Of a DNA stretch of 64,000 nucleotides, positions 11,351-23,018 are shown piece after piece. A model generated the notes under the pieces. It was not told the origin of the DNA. It saw only the letters and a list, made by a program, of their open reading frames with translations, and ran no database searches. How positions within the stretch are numbered: the first letter of the stretch is position 1; every line of letters begins with the position of its first letter. The stretch lies in NCBI GenBank assembly GCA_033980235.1, contig CM067075.1, forward strand, positions 2,717,148-2,781,147, read 5' to 3'. The translations under genes were made by a program, and so were the position numbers. This stretch comes from Diadema setosum. Lineage: Eukaryota > Echinodermata > Echinoidea > Diadematoida > Diadematidae.

Positions 11351-13178
11351 CAGTGCACTCCCGTTATAACGTAATGCTCGGGACTGGCAGTTTTCTGTCG
11401 TGATAACGAAATTTGGTTATAACAAATACAACAAAAAACAAATACAGTTTGTACAATATTTAACGAAAACAAGGAAGCAAAGCATATTCTCTTTGTTGTA
11501 TACTCTTCATACACTGGAAAGCTATATGAACGATGAAACAAATAGTTATTCAATTTCAAATTATTGTATAACAATAACGGAAGTTCCCCTCGGAAACTAT
11601 GCATGACACACCAAGCGAACACACAGTGACGTGACGCGTTCACTCATGCAGAGACCCTATAAATGCTTGTTCCACTACATATTTTTGAAAGCGATCCTCA
11701 GTGCATTATAACAGAGCACATTTCTTTTGTTTTTCTTTGTCAGTGGCAGTCGGAAAAGACTTTGTTAAAACTAGAAATATCACTGAAGGTGATTAATACC
11801 CCCGCCCCGTGACGACAGTCTTACCCAAGGAATGATCTTTCCTTGATCTTCTGCCATTTAAATGCCGTTACCATGGCAACGCAGCTTCCGACACGTCCGA
11901 AAAATATGTCTTGCACATCTTCCCACCAAGACTATTGTGTGCCACATTTCATAAGCTTTTGTCAAAAACTGAGGAAGTAGTTCAATCCACAAGATCTTTC
12001 CTTGATCTTCCGCCATTAATATGCCGTTACCATGGCAACGCAGCTTCCGACACGTCCAAAAAATATGTCTTGCACATCTTCCCACCAAGACCAATGTGTG
12101 TGCCACATTTCATGAGCTTCAGTCGAATACAGAAGAAGTAGTTCAATCCGCAAGATCTTTCCTTGATCTTCTGCCATTTATATGCCGTTACCATGGCAAC
12201 GCAGCTTCCGACACGTCCGAAAAATATGTCTTCCACATCTTCCCACCAAGATCAAGGTGTGTGCCACATTTCATAAGCTTTGGTAAAAAAACTGAGGAAG
12301 TAGTTATATCCGCAAGATCTTTCCTTGATCTTCTGCCATTAATATGCCGTTACCATGGCAACGTACTTTCGGGTACTGTCAAAAAATGCGTCTTGCACAT
12401 CTACAACCAAAGGCACATATCTGTACCAAGTTTCATGGAAATTGGGCAAAAACTGAGGAAGTAGTTTGCAACACAAAATTTTCCATCTTCTTGGCTCATA
12501 ATATGTGAGCTGTTACCATGGCAACATACTTTTTGTCACTGTCAAGAAATGTGTCATGCTAACCTATACCCTAAGACAAACATTCAATATGAATTCCATG
12601 AGAATTGGAAGAACACTGATGAAGCAGTTTTGCCATGAAGCATTTTGCCCTATATTTTACCAATAACATGCCGTTACCATGGCAACGCACTTTTTGCCAC
12701 TGCGGAAATATGTGTCTTACACATTAACATATTCAGATGAACATCTGTACCTAATTTCATAAAAATTGATCAAAAACTGTGGGAGGAGTTCGCGACGCAA
12801 GATTTGTACCCATTTTTGCCCATAATATGCCGTTACCATGGCAACGTACTTTTGGGTACTGTCAAAAAATACGTCTTGCACATCTACAACCCAAGGCACA
12901 CATCTGCGCCAAGTTTTATGGGAATCGGTTGAAAACCGAGGAAGTAGTTCGCGACGCAAGATTTGCAACGGACCGACCGCCCGACCGTCCACTGATTCCT
13001 ATATACCCCCTTCAAACTTCGTTTGGAGGGGGTATAACAAAAATTTTGCTATAACCGTGTTCATTATAAGCGAATTTTGTACCTTACACTTGAATGGCGA
13101 TAATTTTGAGACCATAAGTTTTACTTCGTTACAACAAAATTTCATTACAACCGTGTTCGTTGTAACGGGAGTGCACTG
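11351..13178. mobile_element. pogo/mariner-like element (TIR CAGTGCACTCCCGTTATAAC) with nested H2
   Basis: The left terminus CAGTGCACTCCCGTTATAAC is the inverse of gttgtaacgggagtgcactg at the right end. It splits the H1 element at a TA in host text ctcat.gtattaactta. Parts of its body (cagagcacatttcttttgtt; ataaccgtgttcattataag) recur at 55540-55700. No transposase frame is visible, so it is non-autonomous. Confidence 0.75.
11767..13034. mobile_element. Non-autonomous element, family H2, with about seven 160-bp tandem units
   Basis: It starts aactagaaatatcactgaag and gtgattaataccccc. The core repeats ccgttaccatggcaacg at about 11865, 12023, 12184, 12347, 12510, 12670 and 12828, giving a period near 160 bp. 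It ends with gaccgaccgcccgaccgtcc and the hairpin ccccttcaaacttcgtttgg plus agggggt. The related sequence at 55540-55700 lacks this insert and acts as a paralogous empty site. The layout resembles pearl/HINE elements. Confidence 0.75.
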
Positions 13179-13222
13179 AATTAACTTAGCTCTATCAATT
13201 CTAGTTCTAGAGAAGATTTTTT

Positions 13223-15076
13223 AACCCTAACTAGGCTGCGGGGGGGGGGGGGGGGGGGGGGGCTCCGAGGGCCCCCCCCCCCCCTCGATGTTTCGCGCGG
13301 ATGTATCACTTACGCGAAAAGCTATCGCCGCGACGTTTCATGACTTTTTTCTTTTGAATCTTCCGCATCTTTTGACACCAAATGTGCGATGCCAGAGCGC
13401 TGAAATTGCACATAAATATGTACGTGCATGTCAGACCAAAAATTGCTCAAAAACGTGAATTCGTGTACAATTTCAATGCAAACTGTGTTTACAGGCAAAT
13501 GTCATAAAACTATGATTATTTGGGGGTTTTATTGACTAAAATCAATTAATAACATATTTTCTTGTTCGGAACAACGCTGCGGACAAGTTTCATCGAAAAG
13601 ACAATGAAAACTTGAAGTAAAAAAAAACCAAGAAATATATAAGAAATTCAAAAAAACAATAAAATACTTAAGAAATTTTTTCTGATGGCACAATTTTTTC
13701 ACTTATATTTGCTCAGGACACTAAAAAATATTTACACAAAAAATGTGCCCATTTTGAGCTTTATTTTGTGTGATTTATACCAAATTGTCTGATTTCATGC
13801 ATTATTATGCAGAAATTAGCATACTTTAGCATAAATGATATCTTTTTTAAAATCTAACTTCGTAGTACTTTAGATTACATCATAGGCAATGTGTGTGCCA
13901 ATTTATATCGCGATTGCGCAGTCGTGATCTGGCGGGGGGCCTGGGAGCCCCCCCCCCGGCTCTATGATCTACCTAAATAGCCCGGCCTGGTTAAGGTGTG
14001 ATTTCACGGAGCACGCGAACGATTTTGTGAAGGATGCAAATGGAAAAATCCAATATTCGGAAAAGTTTTTCTCCGAATGTGTTCCAACAATGAAGCCGAA
14101 AACTACTCTTGCGCACTTTGTGCGAAGTTTCCACCGCGTATGTGCGAATGTCGTGTGTATCATTGCTAAAGTACAGCATGTTACATACACGAAGAACACG
14201 CAACGGAAATGCAAACAACGAAACATTTTCAATAATCATTGGAGAAAATGTACCCAAGGAGAGGTGGAAGCTGTCTTGAGTTGATTTTTTTTTTCTTTCC
14301 TCTATTTCTCCTTTCTTTTTCTCACATTTCTCTATCATGTGCTTTCCTGCATTTTTTTTTTCCTAGGACTTATCTCCACTAGTAAAGTATTTGATTTTTT
14401 TTTGCAGTTCCTCCAACACATAATCTCTATAGTTTAAATGAAAGTTTACATACTTTAGATTAATTTTAAGTGTATTCTGCAATTTTTTTCGTATATCAAA
14501 CACTTTTTTCTCTTTGCTAGTCTTTAATTTTTTTTTTTGTTACTATAGTTGCTAATAATTGTTTGACGTTTAGATGTATGCTACGATTTTATTTGTAGAA
14601 AACGTATAGGTCATACATCCCCCAAACGTGCACTAAACGTTCACGAGAGTGTCTCAAAAGGTACGTGAACAGTTTGCGATTACGTCTTAAAATGATAGGA
14701 AAAACTTCCCAGATTTCGTGTAACATACGCAAGACATTCTACAAAGATTCGGAGTCTGTTTGGGGTTTCACGAACATTTTGCGAACATCGCACATGTCCT
14801 GCGAAAATCTTGCGCATATGACGAGGCTTTAAAGACACTTTCGAGAACAATTCAAGAGCAAATCAAGACCAAGTATGCGGAAAAGGTTCGCAAAAAATTT
14901 AAACTTTTTTGAAATTCTTGCCGAAGTAAAAACGACATTCGTGAACAATTGACGATGCATCCGAACCCTCACGTTTGTTTGGCGATTTTTTGCAGACTAA
15001 AATACAAATGCTGGATTTTGCCATTCGCGTCCTTTGCAAATCGTTCGCGCGCTCCGTGAAATCACACCTCTAGGGT
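13223..15076. mobile_element. Family G element, copy 2, TTAA on both sides, split by a hairpin element
   Basis: TTAA is at 13219-13222 and 15077-15080. The ends are CCCTAACTAG and ctaGGG, a short TIR as in piggyBac-type non-autonomous elements. G-run/C-run palindromes lie near 13240-13284 and 13934-13958. The interior shares caaaaattgctcaaaaacgtg with copy 1. Confidence 0.65.
13992..15069. mobile_element. 1.08-kb element with about 45-bp terminal inverted repeats
   Basis: The left end aggtgtgatttcacggagca and cgcgaacgatttt is the inverse of the right end gcaaatcgttcgcgcgctcc and gtgaaatcacacct. Flanks are tta and cta, possibly a damaged 3-bp duplication. The interior is rich in tgcgaa/ttcgca words. 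No transposase was recognised; open frames here are short and overlap on both strands. Confidence 0.7.
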
Positions 15077-15333
15077 TAAGATTCCTAAATTTTGGAGGGT
15101 TTGGGTCCCTCTGAGGGCCCCCTGGGTAAGGCATGGTGCCTATTATAACAAATTGAGATCCTATTCCCCTAGGGATGCTACCTGCCAAATTTGGTGAAAA
15201 TCGGTCATGGGGTTCTCAAGAAGATGAAAATGTAAAAAGTTTACGCACAACGGACAATGAAAGACGGATGACAGACGCCGGACGAAGAGCGATCGCAATA
15301 GCTCTTTTAAGCCTTTGGCTCAGGTGAGCTAAA

Positions 15334-15819
15334 AATGGAAAATGCTTTTGGGGAGCAAAAAAGGTGAACTGTCCTTGCAAGAAATGCTTTAAACTAACTA
15401 TATACACTGCACTACAACTTTAAATTTAAGATTAAAAGTTCATGTGCAGATGACAAAACTTATACATTTTAGTATTGGAATAAATAAATGCATTGTGAAT
15501 TAACTTAGGGCTTGTTGTCTTATATCGAAATTTTTCCTATTGAAAAGAAATTGGGAGCTTTTGTCTTCACAAAACTGAGGCCTCAAGCTCAGGGTGATAA
15601 GGGAAAAAATGTAGGGCATTCTCTTCAATCTTTAGAACAGCAGGATTTCTCACTCTCTCAACTAATTTCAAATATTGTTAAAAGCATCTTCACTATTGCA
15701 ATACAGATATCCTTTGCCAAAATATCTATCTGCCACATGTCTAAACAGCTCTTGACATAATGCAGAATTTTTAATAGTTAAGTTGACATATTTCTTGCCA
15801 GGTTTGCATTGCTAAAAAT
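15334..15819. other. Intron or 3' flank of the duplicated exon
   Basis: It is AT-rich with no coding sequence that I can support. The block aaggtgaactgtccttgcaa (15360) matches aaggtgaactgtccatggca near 16400, showing that the duplication reaches beyond the exon. Confidence 0.5.
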
Positions 15820-16268
15820 TCAAAATTCATCACCATCACAGCCATGGTAGTTGTCGCGGTTGCTTGCTTGTATCTGGAGGTCTCCTGGCAGTGAAGATTC
15901 AACCTTGACAATTGTATCAGTGGTATACATGGAATCTACCGGTCCATCAAAGACTGTCAAACCATCAGCTTGGTTAGTTGGGAGATGCTGCTTTTGGAAC
16001 ACAACCACTTCGTCATCAGATGCCACTTTTATGGTTTGAGAATAATGCATGTTGGTTACATTCCTATCACCATCACTTGGTGGGGCAGGGCTCTCTTGGG
16101 TGTGCCTTGATCCATGTCTTGCTAGGTGTTGTCTAAAATCTTCATTGCTTGTGAATGCTTCTCTACACTCCTCATGCAGAGGTAGCTTGTAAGTCTTGAC
16201 CACGACTTCTCTATCCTTCTCCAATTTTGGAATTGAGGAAGTTGAGCATGGGTTGGCATCACATTCTT
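15820..16268 (-). CDS. Alternative terminal exon with one degenerate C2H2 finger (full-length duplicate)
   Basis: The acceptor CAATACCCACTTGCAG precedes AA|GAA|TGT at 16268, phase 1. Joined to the G left by the donor at 18613, this makes one GAA codon and an open frame of about 148 residues that ends in TGA. It reads ECDANPCSTSSIPKLEKDRE, then a finger in which the first zinc ligand is replaced (LHEECREAF where the sister has LCEECGEAF), then an acidic tail with TIKVASDDEVVVFQKQH and DTIVKVESSLPGDLQ. VKVE resembles a sumoylation consensus, though this is only a motif match. The exon is the nearest acceptor to the common exon. The protein may work through its acidic tail rather than by DNA binding. 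Confidence 0.7.
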
Positions 16269-16469
16269 CTGCAAGTGGGTATTGAAAGACATACACGTAC
16301 ATTGCAAGGAATTAGAAGTTGCTGGCACCATTCATGAAGATTGTCATCATAAAGTCCATTTATTTAATACTGTAATGGAATACCCCTGTGGGGAGTGACA
16401 AGGTGAACTGTCCATGGCAATAGATGCGTTACTATTAACTACATTGTATATACAGTAATACAACTTTAA

Positions 16470-18166
16470 CCCTATTCCCATGGGGGGGGGGGGCATGTGA
16501 TTTTGTGTACAAATCCAATGTAAATTGTGTTTTTACAATTAATTCACTTGTATATTTTCACTTTCAATGGCTGGTAATGACTTATTTCAGCCTGATTACA
16601 CTTTCAAAAGTTTCTGCAACAAATTTTGACCAAAAAATAAAGCAACAATCTAAAACAAAAAGAAAAAAAAGAGAAAAATAAGAAATTCAATAAACAATAA
16701 AATACATAAGAAATGATTATGGAGCCAAATTTTCGCTTCAATATTATTGTTGAGGATATTGAAAGGAATACTTTCAACAAAAATTAGAAGTCTTGGAGCT
16801 TAATTTTTTTTTTATTTATAGGCAAAAAAAAATTTTGCATAAATTAGCATACATCATATGATACAAAATACATCAACAAAAATTTGAACTAGAAATGTCG
16901 CTATGGTGACTGGTATGCCTCCGCCATAATGTATGATTCTCCTAATAGTTCTATAGTATGCCATGACAATGTGTGATGACAGTTTCATCTCAATGGCAAA
17001 ATATTATTAAGTTGACATGTTATAATGTGCTGAATGTTCACTTTCCCTGAACTAGACTTAATTGGATGAATGACTACATTTTCTATGAGAGCACGTATTT
17101 GGGGGATTTGTGGACTTTTACTTGACTTTAGACCTTTAAAGTCTCTATGCAATGAGTAATTTTCAAGCAACAGACAAAAACTGTAATTTCTGTATTAAAT
17201 AGTAAATTGTTAGCATCTTAACCTGGCCTTTGACCCTTGGCCTTAGACCCTATGACCTGAAGAGAATCACTGTCAGGCACAACATGCATATATTTGTTTC
17301 ATGATGATACCTTGAGCCACTTTCGAGATATGAAGGAAGAAGTAAAATTAAGCACCTTTACTTGACCTTTGACCTTTTGACCTTTGACTTTTTGGCCAAA
17401 AATCTTCCCAGAGAATCTTTATTGGGTAATACATGTATACACAAAGTTTCAAGAAAAATCCGGTGGGCATTGCAAAAATATGATAGAAAAATGACATTTA
17501 ATGAGTTGACCTTGACCTTTGACCCCGATCTTTGAGCTCATGACCCAAAAATTCTGTAGATAATCACTGCCAGTCAGTACATGCATATACTGTGATCCAT
17601 GAGGATACCTTGAACCAATATTGCCAAGATATGGAGAAGAAAGCGAAAATTTAAACATTTTTACTTGACCTTTGACCTTTGAACTCATGACCCCAAACTC
17701 TCACTAGAGAATTGGTGATACATTTGTTTACACTAAGTTTCAAGAAAATACCATCAGGCATTGCATAGATATGGGGGAAATAGTGAAATTTCGAGCATTT
17801 GACCTTGATCTCTGACCTTTGACCTTGAGCATCTGCACCAAAGAGTTGATAGGCACAACTTCACCCCTCATACAGTATATACCTACCAAGTTTCATTATA
17901 ATACCTCAAACGGTTTTTCAGTTATGCTGTCCACAAAATTGATTACGGACGGGCGGAAGGACGGACAACCCGAAAACATAATGCCTCCGGCGACACTTCG
18001 TGGCTGAGGCATAAAAATCAACCTATGCACTCTTGTAGATTACACTGGCGTCTACCTTAGTGCAAGTGCAAATTTTTGCATGGTCGCACGATCCATGACC
18101 AAGATCTGAAAGGGGGGCCAAAAAGGCCTCCCCCCCCCCCCCTCAAAAAACCCGGTGAGATTAAGG
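16470..18166. mobile_element. Family G element, copy 3, carrying a nested H3 element
   Basis: TTAA is at 16466-16469 and 18167-18170. Sequence shared with copies 1 and 2 includes gattttgtgtacaaatccaa and the palindromic end ggggggccaaaaaggcctcc. It lies in the intron between the common exon and the 16268 acceptor. Confidence 0.65.
16888..18012. mobile_element. Non-autonomous element, family H3 (tandem core rich in ttgacctttgacc)
   Basis: It starts actagaaatgtcgctatggt and gactggtatgcctccgcc. The core repeats cttgacctttgacctttgac and aagtttcaagaaaa-type phrases about every 170 bp. It ends gacggacaacccgaaaacat and the hairpin atgcctccggcgacacttcg then tggctgaggcat. The first and last parts both hold atgcctccg. 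The ttgacctttgacc runs look like nuclear-receptor DR1 half-sites, but tandem spread explains them. Confidence 0.7.
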
Positions 18167-18612
18167 TTAAATCCAAGCATCTGGAATTAGAAGTTACTGC
18201 GAGTGGGTAAAAGAAGATACATGTATGAACTGTCCCTGGGAATAGTTGGCATAATGTACACACATGAGGATGAAATAAAAACAAGTTGCTAAATTGCATT
18301 AAACAAAGATGAAAGTTGTGAAACTCATGAGATAAAATGGCAACTCATATTGAGATAAAATGGCGACTGCATGGAAGCAAATAAGTGCTATCGTATTCGC
18401 GATAGCGAAGGGGTTTTTTTTCTTTAAATCTCTAGGGTCAACAATATTTTAGGGTCTGTCGGGATATGCCAATACATTTTTTTTTTCCCCAGGCCTTTAA
18501 TGAGTTTAATATATTTCATCATACAGGCTACATTCATAATCATATTGTTAGGCAAATAATTTGACAAAAACTGCGTCAGTTTGACAGAAATCACTTTACA
18601 TGCACACTGTAC

Positions 18613-18754
18613 CTGCTTCAGTGCTGTCTTCCACTATATAGACCACTTGCCACAGGGATGCATATTCTGCTGCTTCATTTTTGTCATCATCTTCTCCCTC
18701 CATCTTAATCCATGAGACTGCCATGTCCATCTGTTGTATAGTGGAAGGGAGTCT
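18613..18754 (-). CDS. Common N-terminal exon of the zinc-finger locus
   Basis: It is flanked by a strong acceptor (CTTTGCTTTTAGTTGCAG before 18754) and the donor GAAGCAG|GTACAG after 18613. An ATG at 18728-18730, with a second two codons on, opens MDMAVSWIKMEGEDDDKNEA, followed by AEYASLWQVVYIVEDSTEA, 39 codons plus one base. The frame is also open from the acceptor to the ATG, so this may be an internal coding exon rather than the start. The phase-1 donor matches the two-base starts of the exons at 16268, 10665, 6115 and 3348. The acidic, aromatic sequence matches no domain that I can name. I assign it to this gene from splice sites, phase and position. Confidence 0.65.
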
Positions 18755-19640
18755 GCAACTAAAAGCAAAGGGACTGAATCTGTGATCACATGAGATGAAT
18801 GAGAGGTTTTACTGCACTAGACAGGAGACTGCATACATGTGACAAGCATCACAAAACCAACAAAAAGCTACACACCCCATTTTCGTGTAAGGACTAAAAA
18901 TGGTGAAACAGATCGACATAGTCTAGACTCTTTGACATGACTTTTTGACATGCTCTGAGTTATTCTATATTCTTCAAGTTCCTGGGAATGTAAAACAATT
19001 GGGAGATGACATTTTTAACTGTAGAATATTCTGATTAGGTATCTTTTCATGTTTTTTGTTTTTTTTTTATAACCCTCTACACACTCTTCACTTCTAACCA
19101 AATCACTTTTGAAAAAATACACTAAATGCTATTGACAGTGTTCAAAGTTGGTGTCAGTCTTATGATAGAATATGTGACCCGTCCTTGAAAATCAGCCACA
19201 CGTCACTGGCATCGAACTTAGAATAATAAGACTTTAGTTGAGGTACCAATAAAAAATCTAAAATTTGACTTCTAGACTGATTGGAAATCATATGATTTTA
19301 TCTATCGTGAGCTAAAATTTCAATATACACTATGTTAACCAGAAAAGAGAGAAATATTCAACTATTTGTAAGGATTTTTTTTTTTTTTTTTTGGCTTCCC
19401 AATTTTTTCAGAACAGCTTGAGCAAGGGCTATGCTCAGCAAATTTCCTAAGTTTTGCCCCCTAGCAACTGCTAAAAGCTGACTGGCTGGTGATGACATAT
19501 TTCAATGGAAGTTGTTCATTACTCAAGTGCAAATGTCAAACCATGATCGATATCATAACTCAGAGCATTATTGTTCTATTGAAGATATATATGCAGACTT
19601 CAGTGTAATAGTTGAAGCAAACAATAATGACAGTGTGCGC
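18755..19640. other. Intron or upstream flank, no gene recognised
   Basis: It is AT-rich with a poly-T run at 19375-19392. The region near 19060-19200 resembles 7990-8100. Confidence 0.5.
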
Positions 19641-20783
19641 CCTGTCGGGTGACCGGACATAATCCCGTAATCAGTTGTGGTCCTTCCTGTTGATTTACAG
19701 GTGCATGTCCCTCGCTTGGCAAATAGTTTTGAATGGCGTGGGCCATGTGGCTTTTGTGCCTTTAATACTCTGCCTCCTTGTCCAGTGCACGGGAGACTGA
19801 GTCAGGTACTTGCAAGCAAAGAAAAAAAAAAAAAAGATCCACCAGCTGCTCGACATTGCCCTTTTTTTCTAATGCTAATTGAAGACATAATTGGCAAAAT
19901 ATCAAAATGACAGGTTTGTCAAAAATGTGTTGAATGTTCAATTTCCTTGAACTAGGTTTAATGGGATGTCTGACATGGCCCTTTTTTTCTAATGCTAATT
20001 GAAGACATAATTGGCAAAATATCAAAATGACAGGTTTGTCACAAATGTGTTGAATGTTCACTTTCCTTGAAGTAGGTTTAATGGGATGGCTGGTTATACT
20101 GCCTAAAAGCGCAGGTATTTGGGGATTTGAGAATTTTCACTTCACTTTTGAACCTTTTTTTTTATAAGTCTATGCATCAATTAAACGTTTAAGGTATGGA
20201 GAAAAAGTTTAATTTCACGATCAAATACATTGTAGTAACATTTTTGCATTTTAACTTGGCCTTGACCCTGGAACTTTGACCCTATGACCCTAAAATTCCC
20301 AAGAGAATCACTGCCAGGTAGAACAGATATTAATTATGTACCATACTATTAATTGAGTCACTTTCGAGATATGGACCAAGAAATGAAATTTAGCATTTTC
20401 ACTTGACCTTTGACCTTTGGGCAAGAAACTTATCCAAGAGAATCTCTATTGGGTTATACATGTATGTATCAAGTTTCAAGAAAAATCTATTTTAATAGTA
20501 CTAGTATTGCATTAAATGAGGGAAAAATTGAAATTATGCGAATTTGACTTTGACCTTTGAGCCATGACCTCTGACCCATGACCCCCATATTCCCTAGATA
20601 ATCACTGCTAGTCAGTACATGCATAGTAAGTTCAATGAAGATAGCTTGAACCATTTCTAATATATGGAAAAAAGGTGAAATTCCTAACATTTTCACTTGA
20701 CCTCTGACGTTTGAACTCATGACTTGAAACTCTCTCTGGCGAATCTTTATTTGGTATTACATGTACGCACACCAAGTTTCCAG

Positions 20784-20816
<33 letters not shown>

Positions 20817-21075
20817 CTGGCATATTGCTTAGATATGGGGAAAATAGTGAAATTTTGAGCATTTGACCCTGACTTTTGACCTTGAGGATGTGCCCCCAAA
20901 AGTTGGTAGGAACAACTTCGCCCACTCATGCATAAGCATACCAAGTCTCATTGGACATTATTGGACGTTATTTTAGTTATGCTGTCCACAAAATTCATTA
21001 CTGACGGACAGAAGGACGGATGCTGGGATGGACAACCCAAAAACATATAGGCCTATGCCTCATAGCAGAAGTATC
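19641..21075. mobile_element. Second H3-family element with a 120-bp tandem duplication
   Basis: It holds the same ttgacctttgacc core and ends gacggacagaaggacggatg then ctatgcctcatagc. Bases 19861-19980 and 19981-20100 are near-identical direct copies. A 30-base poly-A run lies near 20783-20812. Its 5' limit is uncertain. Confidence 0.6.
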
Positions 21076-21587
21076 ACTATTTGCAGGCTGTGTATTTATC
21101 AATGTGATATGTCCACAATCTTCAAATTGTAACTTACAAAGCCAGCCATACAAGGATAAAATGTAGTACGTCCCCTCCTTGAGTACGGTGCAATACTAAT
21201 GTGGTGGCTATATAATGCAGTCTGGTCTCCCTGCTTACATTCCAAACATCAGGCTTTGACTCCTCAACCTACCAATGTACCATCCCTTGCATGAAATTGC
21301 TGAAAGTGCTTTGATCTTGATCTTGATATCCTTGATGTACAAACGCCTGGTGTGGCTATCCCGTACATGTAGGTAGCAATATATGCTTGAGTCGGAGGCA
21401 TATCTTATTCAAACTTGATATTTTCAAGAAGGTCTTTAAATTTTTGGATTGTAGAAGCTTCTCTGACATTATCTGGGAGGTTGTTCCACTAGGGGATTGT
21501 CCTTGGGTATAGAGACTGCCGGTAGCAGCTCTTATTTGCTCTTATATGGTCGAACACAAATTTCTTGGAGGAGTGTTTACAGCTTTA

Positions 21588-21617
21588 AACAAACAAACAA
21601 ACAAACAAACAAACAAA
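21588..21617. repeat. (AAAC)n microsatellite
   Basis: A run of about seven AAAC units, just outside the 37-kb foldback element. Confidence 0.9.
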
Positions 21618-21814
21618 AAGAAATGCCAGGACTGCGCGGTGTGTGGCTAAATCGTTTTCGTGTGCTTCTTTACTAATGGCTAGGGGCTAGGACTTCCATA
21701 TGTAATTTACCTCCCGCTAAAATAAAAAAAAAGAAGAAATTACATTCAGTCATAAAACACATTCATATCTAGATTCTATCTAGAACCCCTATCATACTTC
21801 AGTACAGTAGGACC

Positions 21815-21822
21815 CTCAAAAC
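21815..21822. repeat. Left 8-bp target-site duplication CTCAAAAC
   Basis: The eight bases directly outside the left inverted repeat recur directly outside the right one at 58782-58789. Confidence 0.75.
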
Positions 21823-23018
21823 GGGTCCTACTAATTGACGCAAACTAATGCAAACTAATGCAAACTAATGCAAACTAATGCAAACTGACGCAAACTAATA
21901 CAAACTCAATGCAAACTCAATACAAACTACTAGAAACCTTCTAATCAATGCAAACTAATGCAAAATACTAATTAATGCAAACTAATACAAACCATTAGCG
22001 GTGAAAATTAGGGTGAATTACAGTACCGTTGGTACCTGGACCTGGCTCTTCCGAGGCCACTCTCACGTTAGTCCTCTCGAAACAAAAACTAGTATCGATC
22101 AAGTAAATCCATTCTATCGAAGAATGACTAACGCAACTGCTCAACAGTCAACACTAACTTGAAAAAAAAAAAAAAACATTTTATGAAAATATCATTAAAT
22201 TCATATTTCTTGACCAAATAGATATCGTTTTGAATATATTTCGCTTTCAAAATTCAGAAAATGTAAAGCAGAATGATGCCCAGAAATACGGATATTAATG
22301 ATCGATCATAAATGCCGAAATACTAATTGATGCAAACTCGACGCAAACTCCAAAACACAACGCTATCCTATGCGAAAACAACCTATATCGATTACAAATA
22401 TCGGGAAATGACACCCGAAATACTAATTAATGCAAACTCAACGCAAACTCAAAAACACAACGCTATCCTATGCGAAAACAACCTATATCGATTACAAATA
22501 TCGGGAAATGACACCCCGAAATACTAATTAATGCAAACATCAACGCAAACTCCAAGACATAACGCTATTCTATGCGAAAACAACCTATATCGATTACAAA
22601 TATCGGGAAATGACACCCCGAAATACTAATTAATGCAAACTCAACGCAAACTCAACAACACAACGCTATCCTATGTGAAAACCTCCTATATCGATTACAA
22701 ATATCGGAAAATGACATCCCGAAATAATACTTAATGCAAACTCCAAGTCACAATGTTTTCGAATGTGAAAACAATGTAAATTGATCATGAATATCGGAAA
22801 TTGACACATTGAAACACTATAGTAATGCAAACTCCAAAACAAAAAGTTTTCCTACGTGAAAACTACCTAAATTAATTACAAATATCGCCGGGAAAATAAC
22901 ACCTTGACATAAAAAGAAAAAAAAATTGTCTCACAGTATTCTATCACATTCCTGTATCAAATTTCACTCTCGCAGAAGCGCAAATTTATTTAACTCCAGA
23001 TTGAATTGCAGTTTCAAG
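21823..23018. repeat. Left arm of the foldback element
   Basis: The outer 190 bp are gcaaactaat-type repeats. Next come gaattacagtacc... and cctggctcttccgaggccac. Then five tandem units begin near 22317, 22418, 22520, 22620 and 22720, each with ctatcctatgcgaaaacaac and tatcgattacaaatatcggg. The inner edge is gaattgcagtttcaag. Confidence 0.85.

Larger units (their letters stand above)
10775..15333. mobile_element. H1 element interrupted by several younger insertions
   Basis: H1 sequence runs from acgagacgctcacctgagta (about 10777) to 11350, resumes at 13179-13222 and ends at 15077-15333 with gcctttggctcaggtgagct. The joins are continuous with the intact copy at 6232-7762 (ttaacttagctcaatcactt; ttctagagaagattttttaa then gattcctaaattttgg). 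It sits in intron DNA whose duplicate near 16350-16400 lacks it, and this fixes the insertion point. Confidence 0.8.

Noticed and set aside
16990..17830. Many ttgacctttgacc sites, like nuclear-receptor response elements
   Set aside because: They recur once per tandem core unit of an H3 element and again in the second copy, so they reflect repeat structure rather than a promoter.
21840..22800. A CRISPR-like array of short repeats and spacers
   Set aside because: The units are contiguous tandem repeats without variable spacers, and the organism is a eukaryote.
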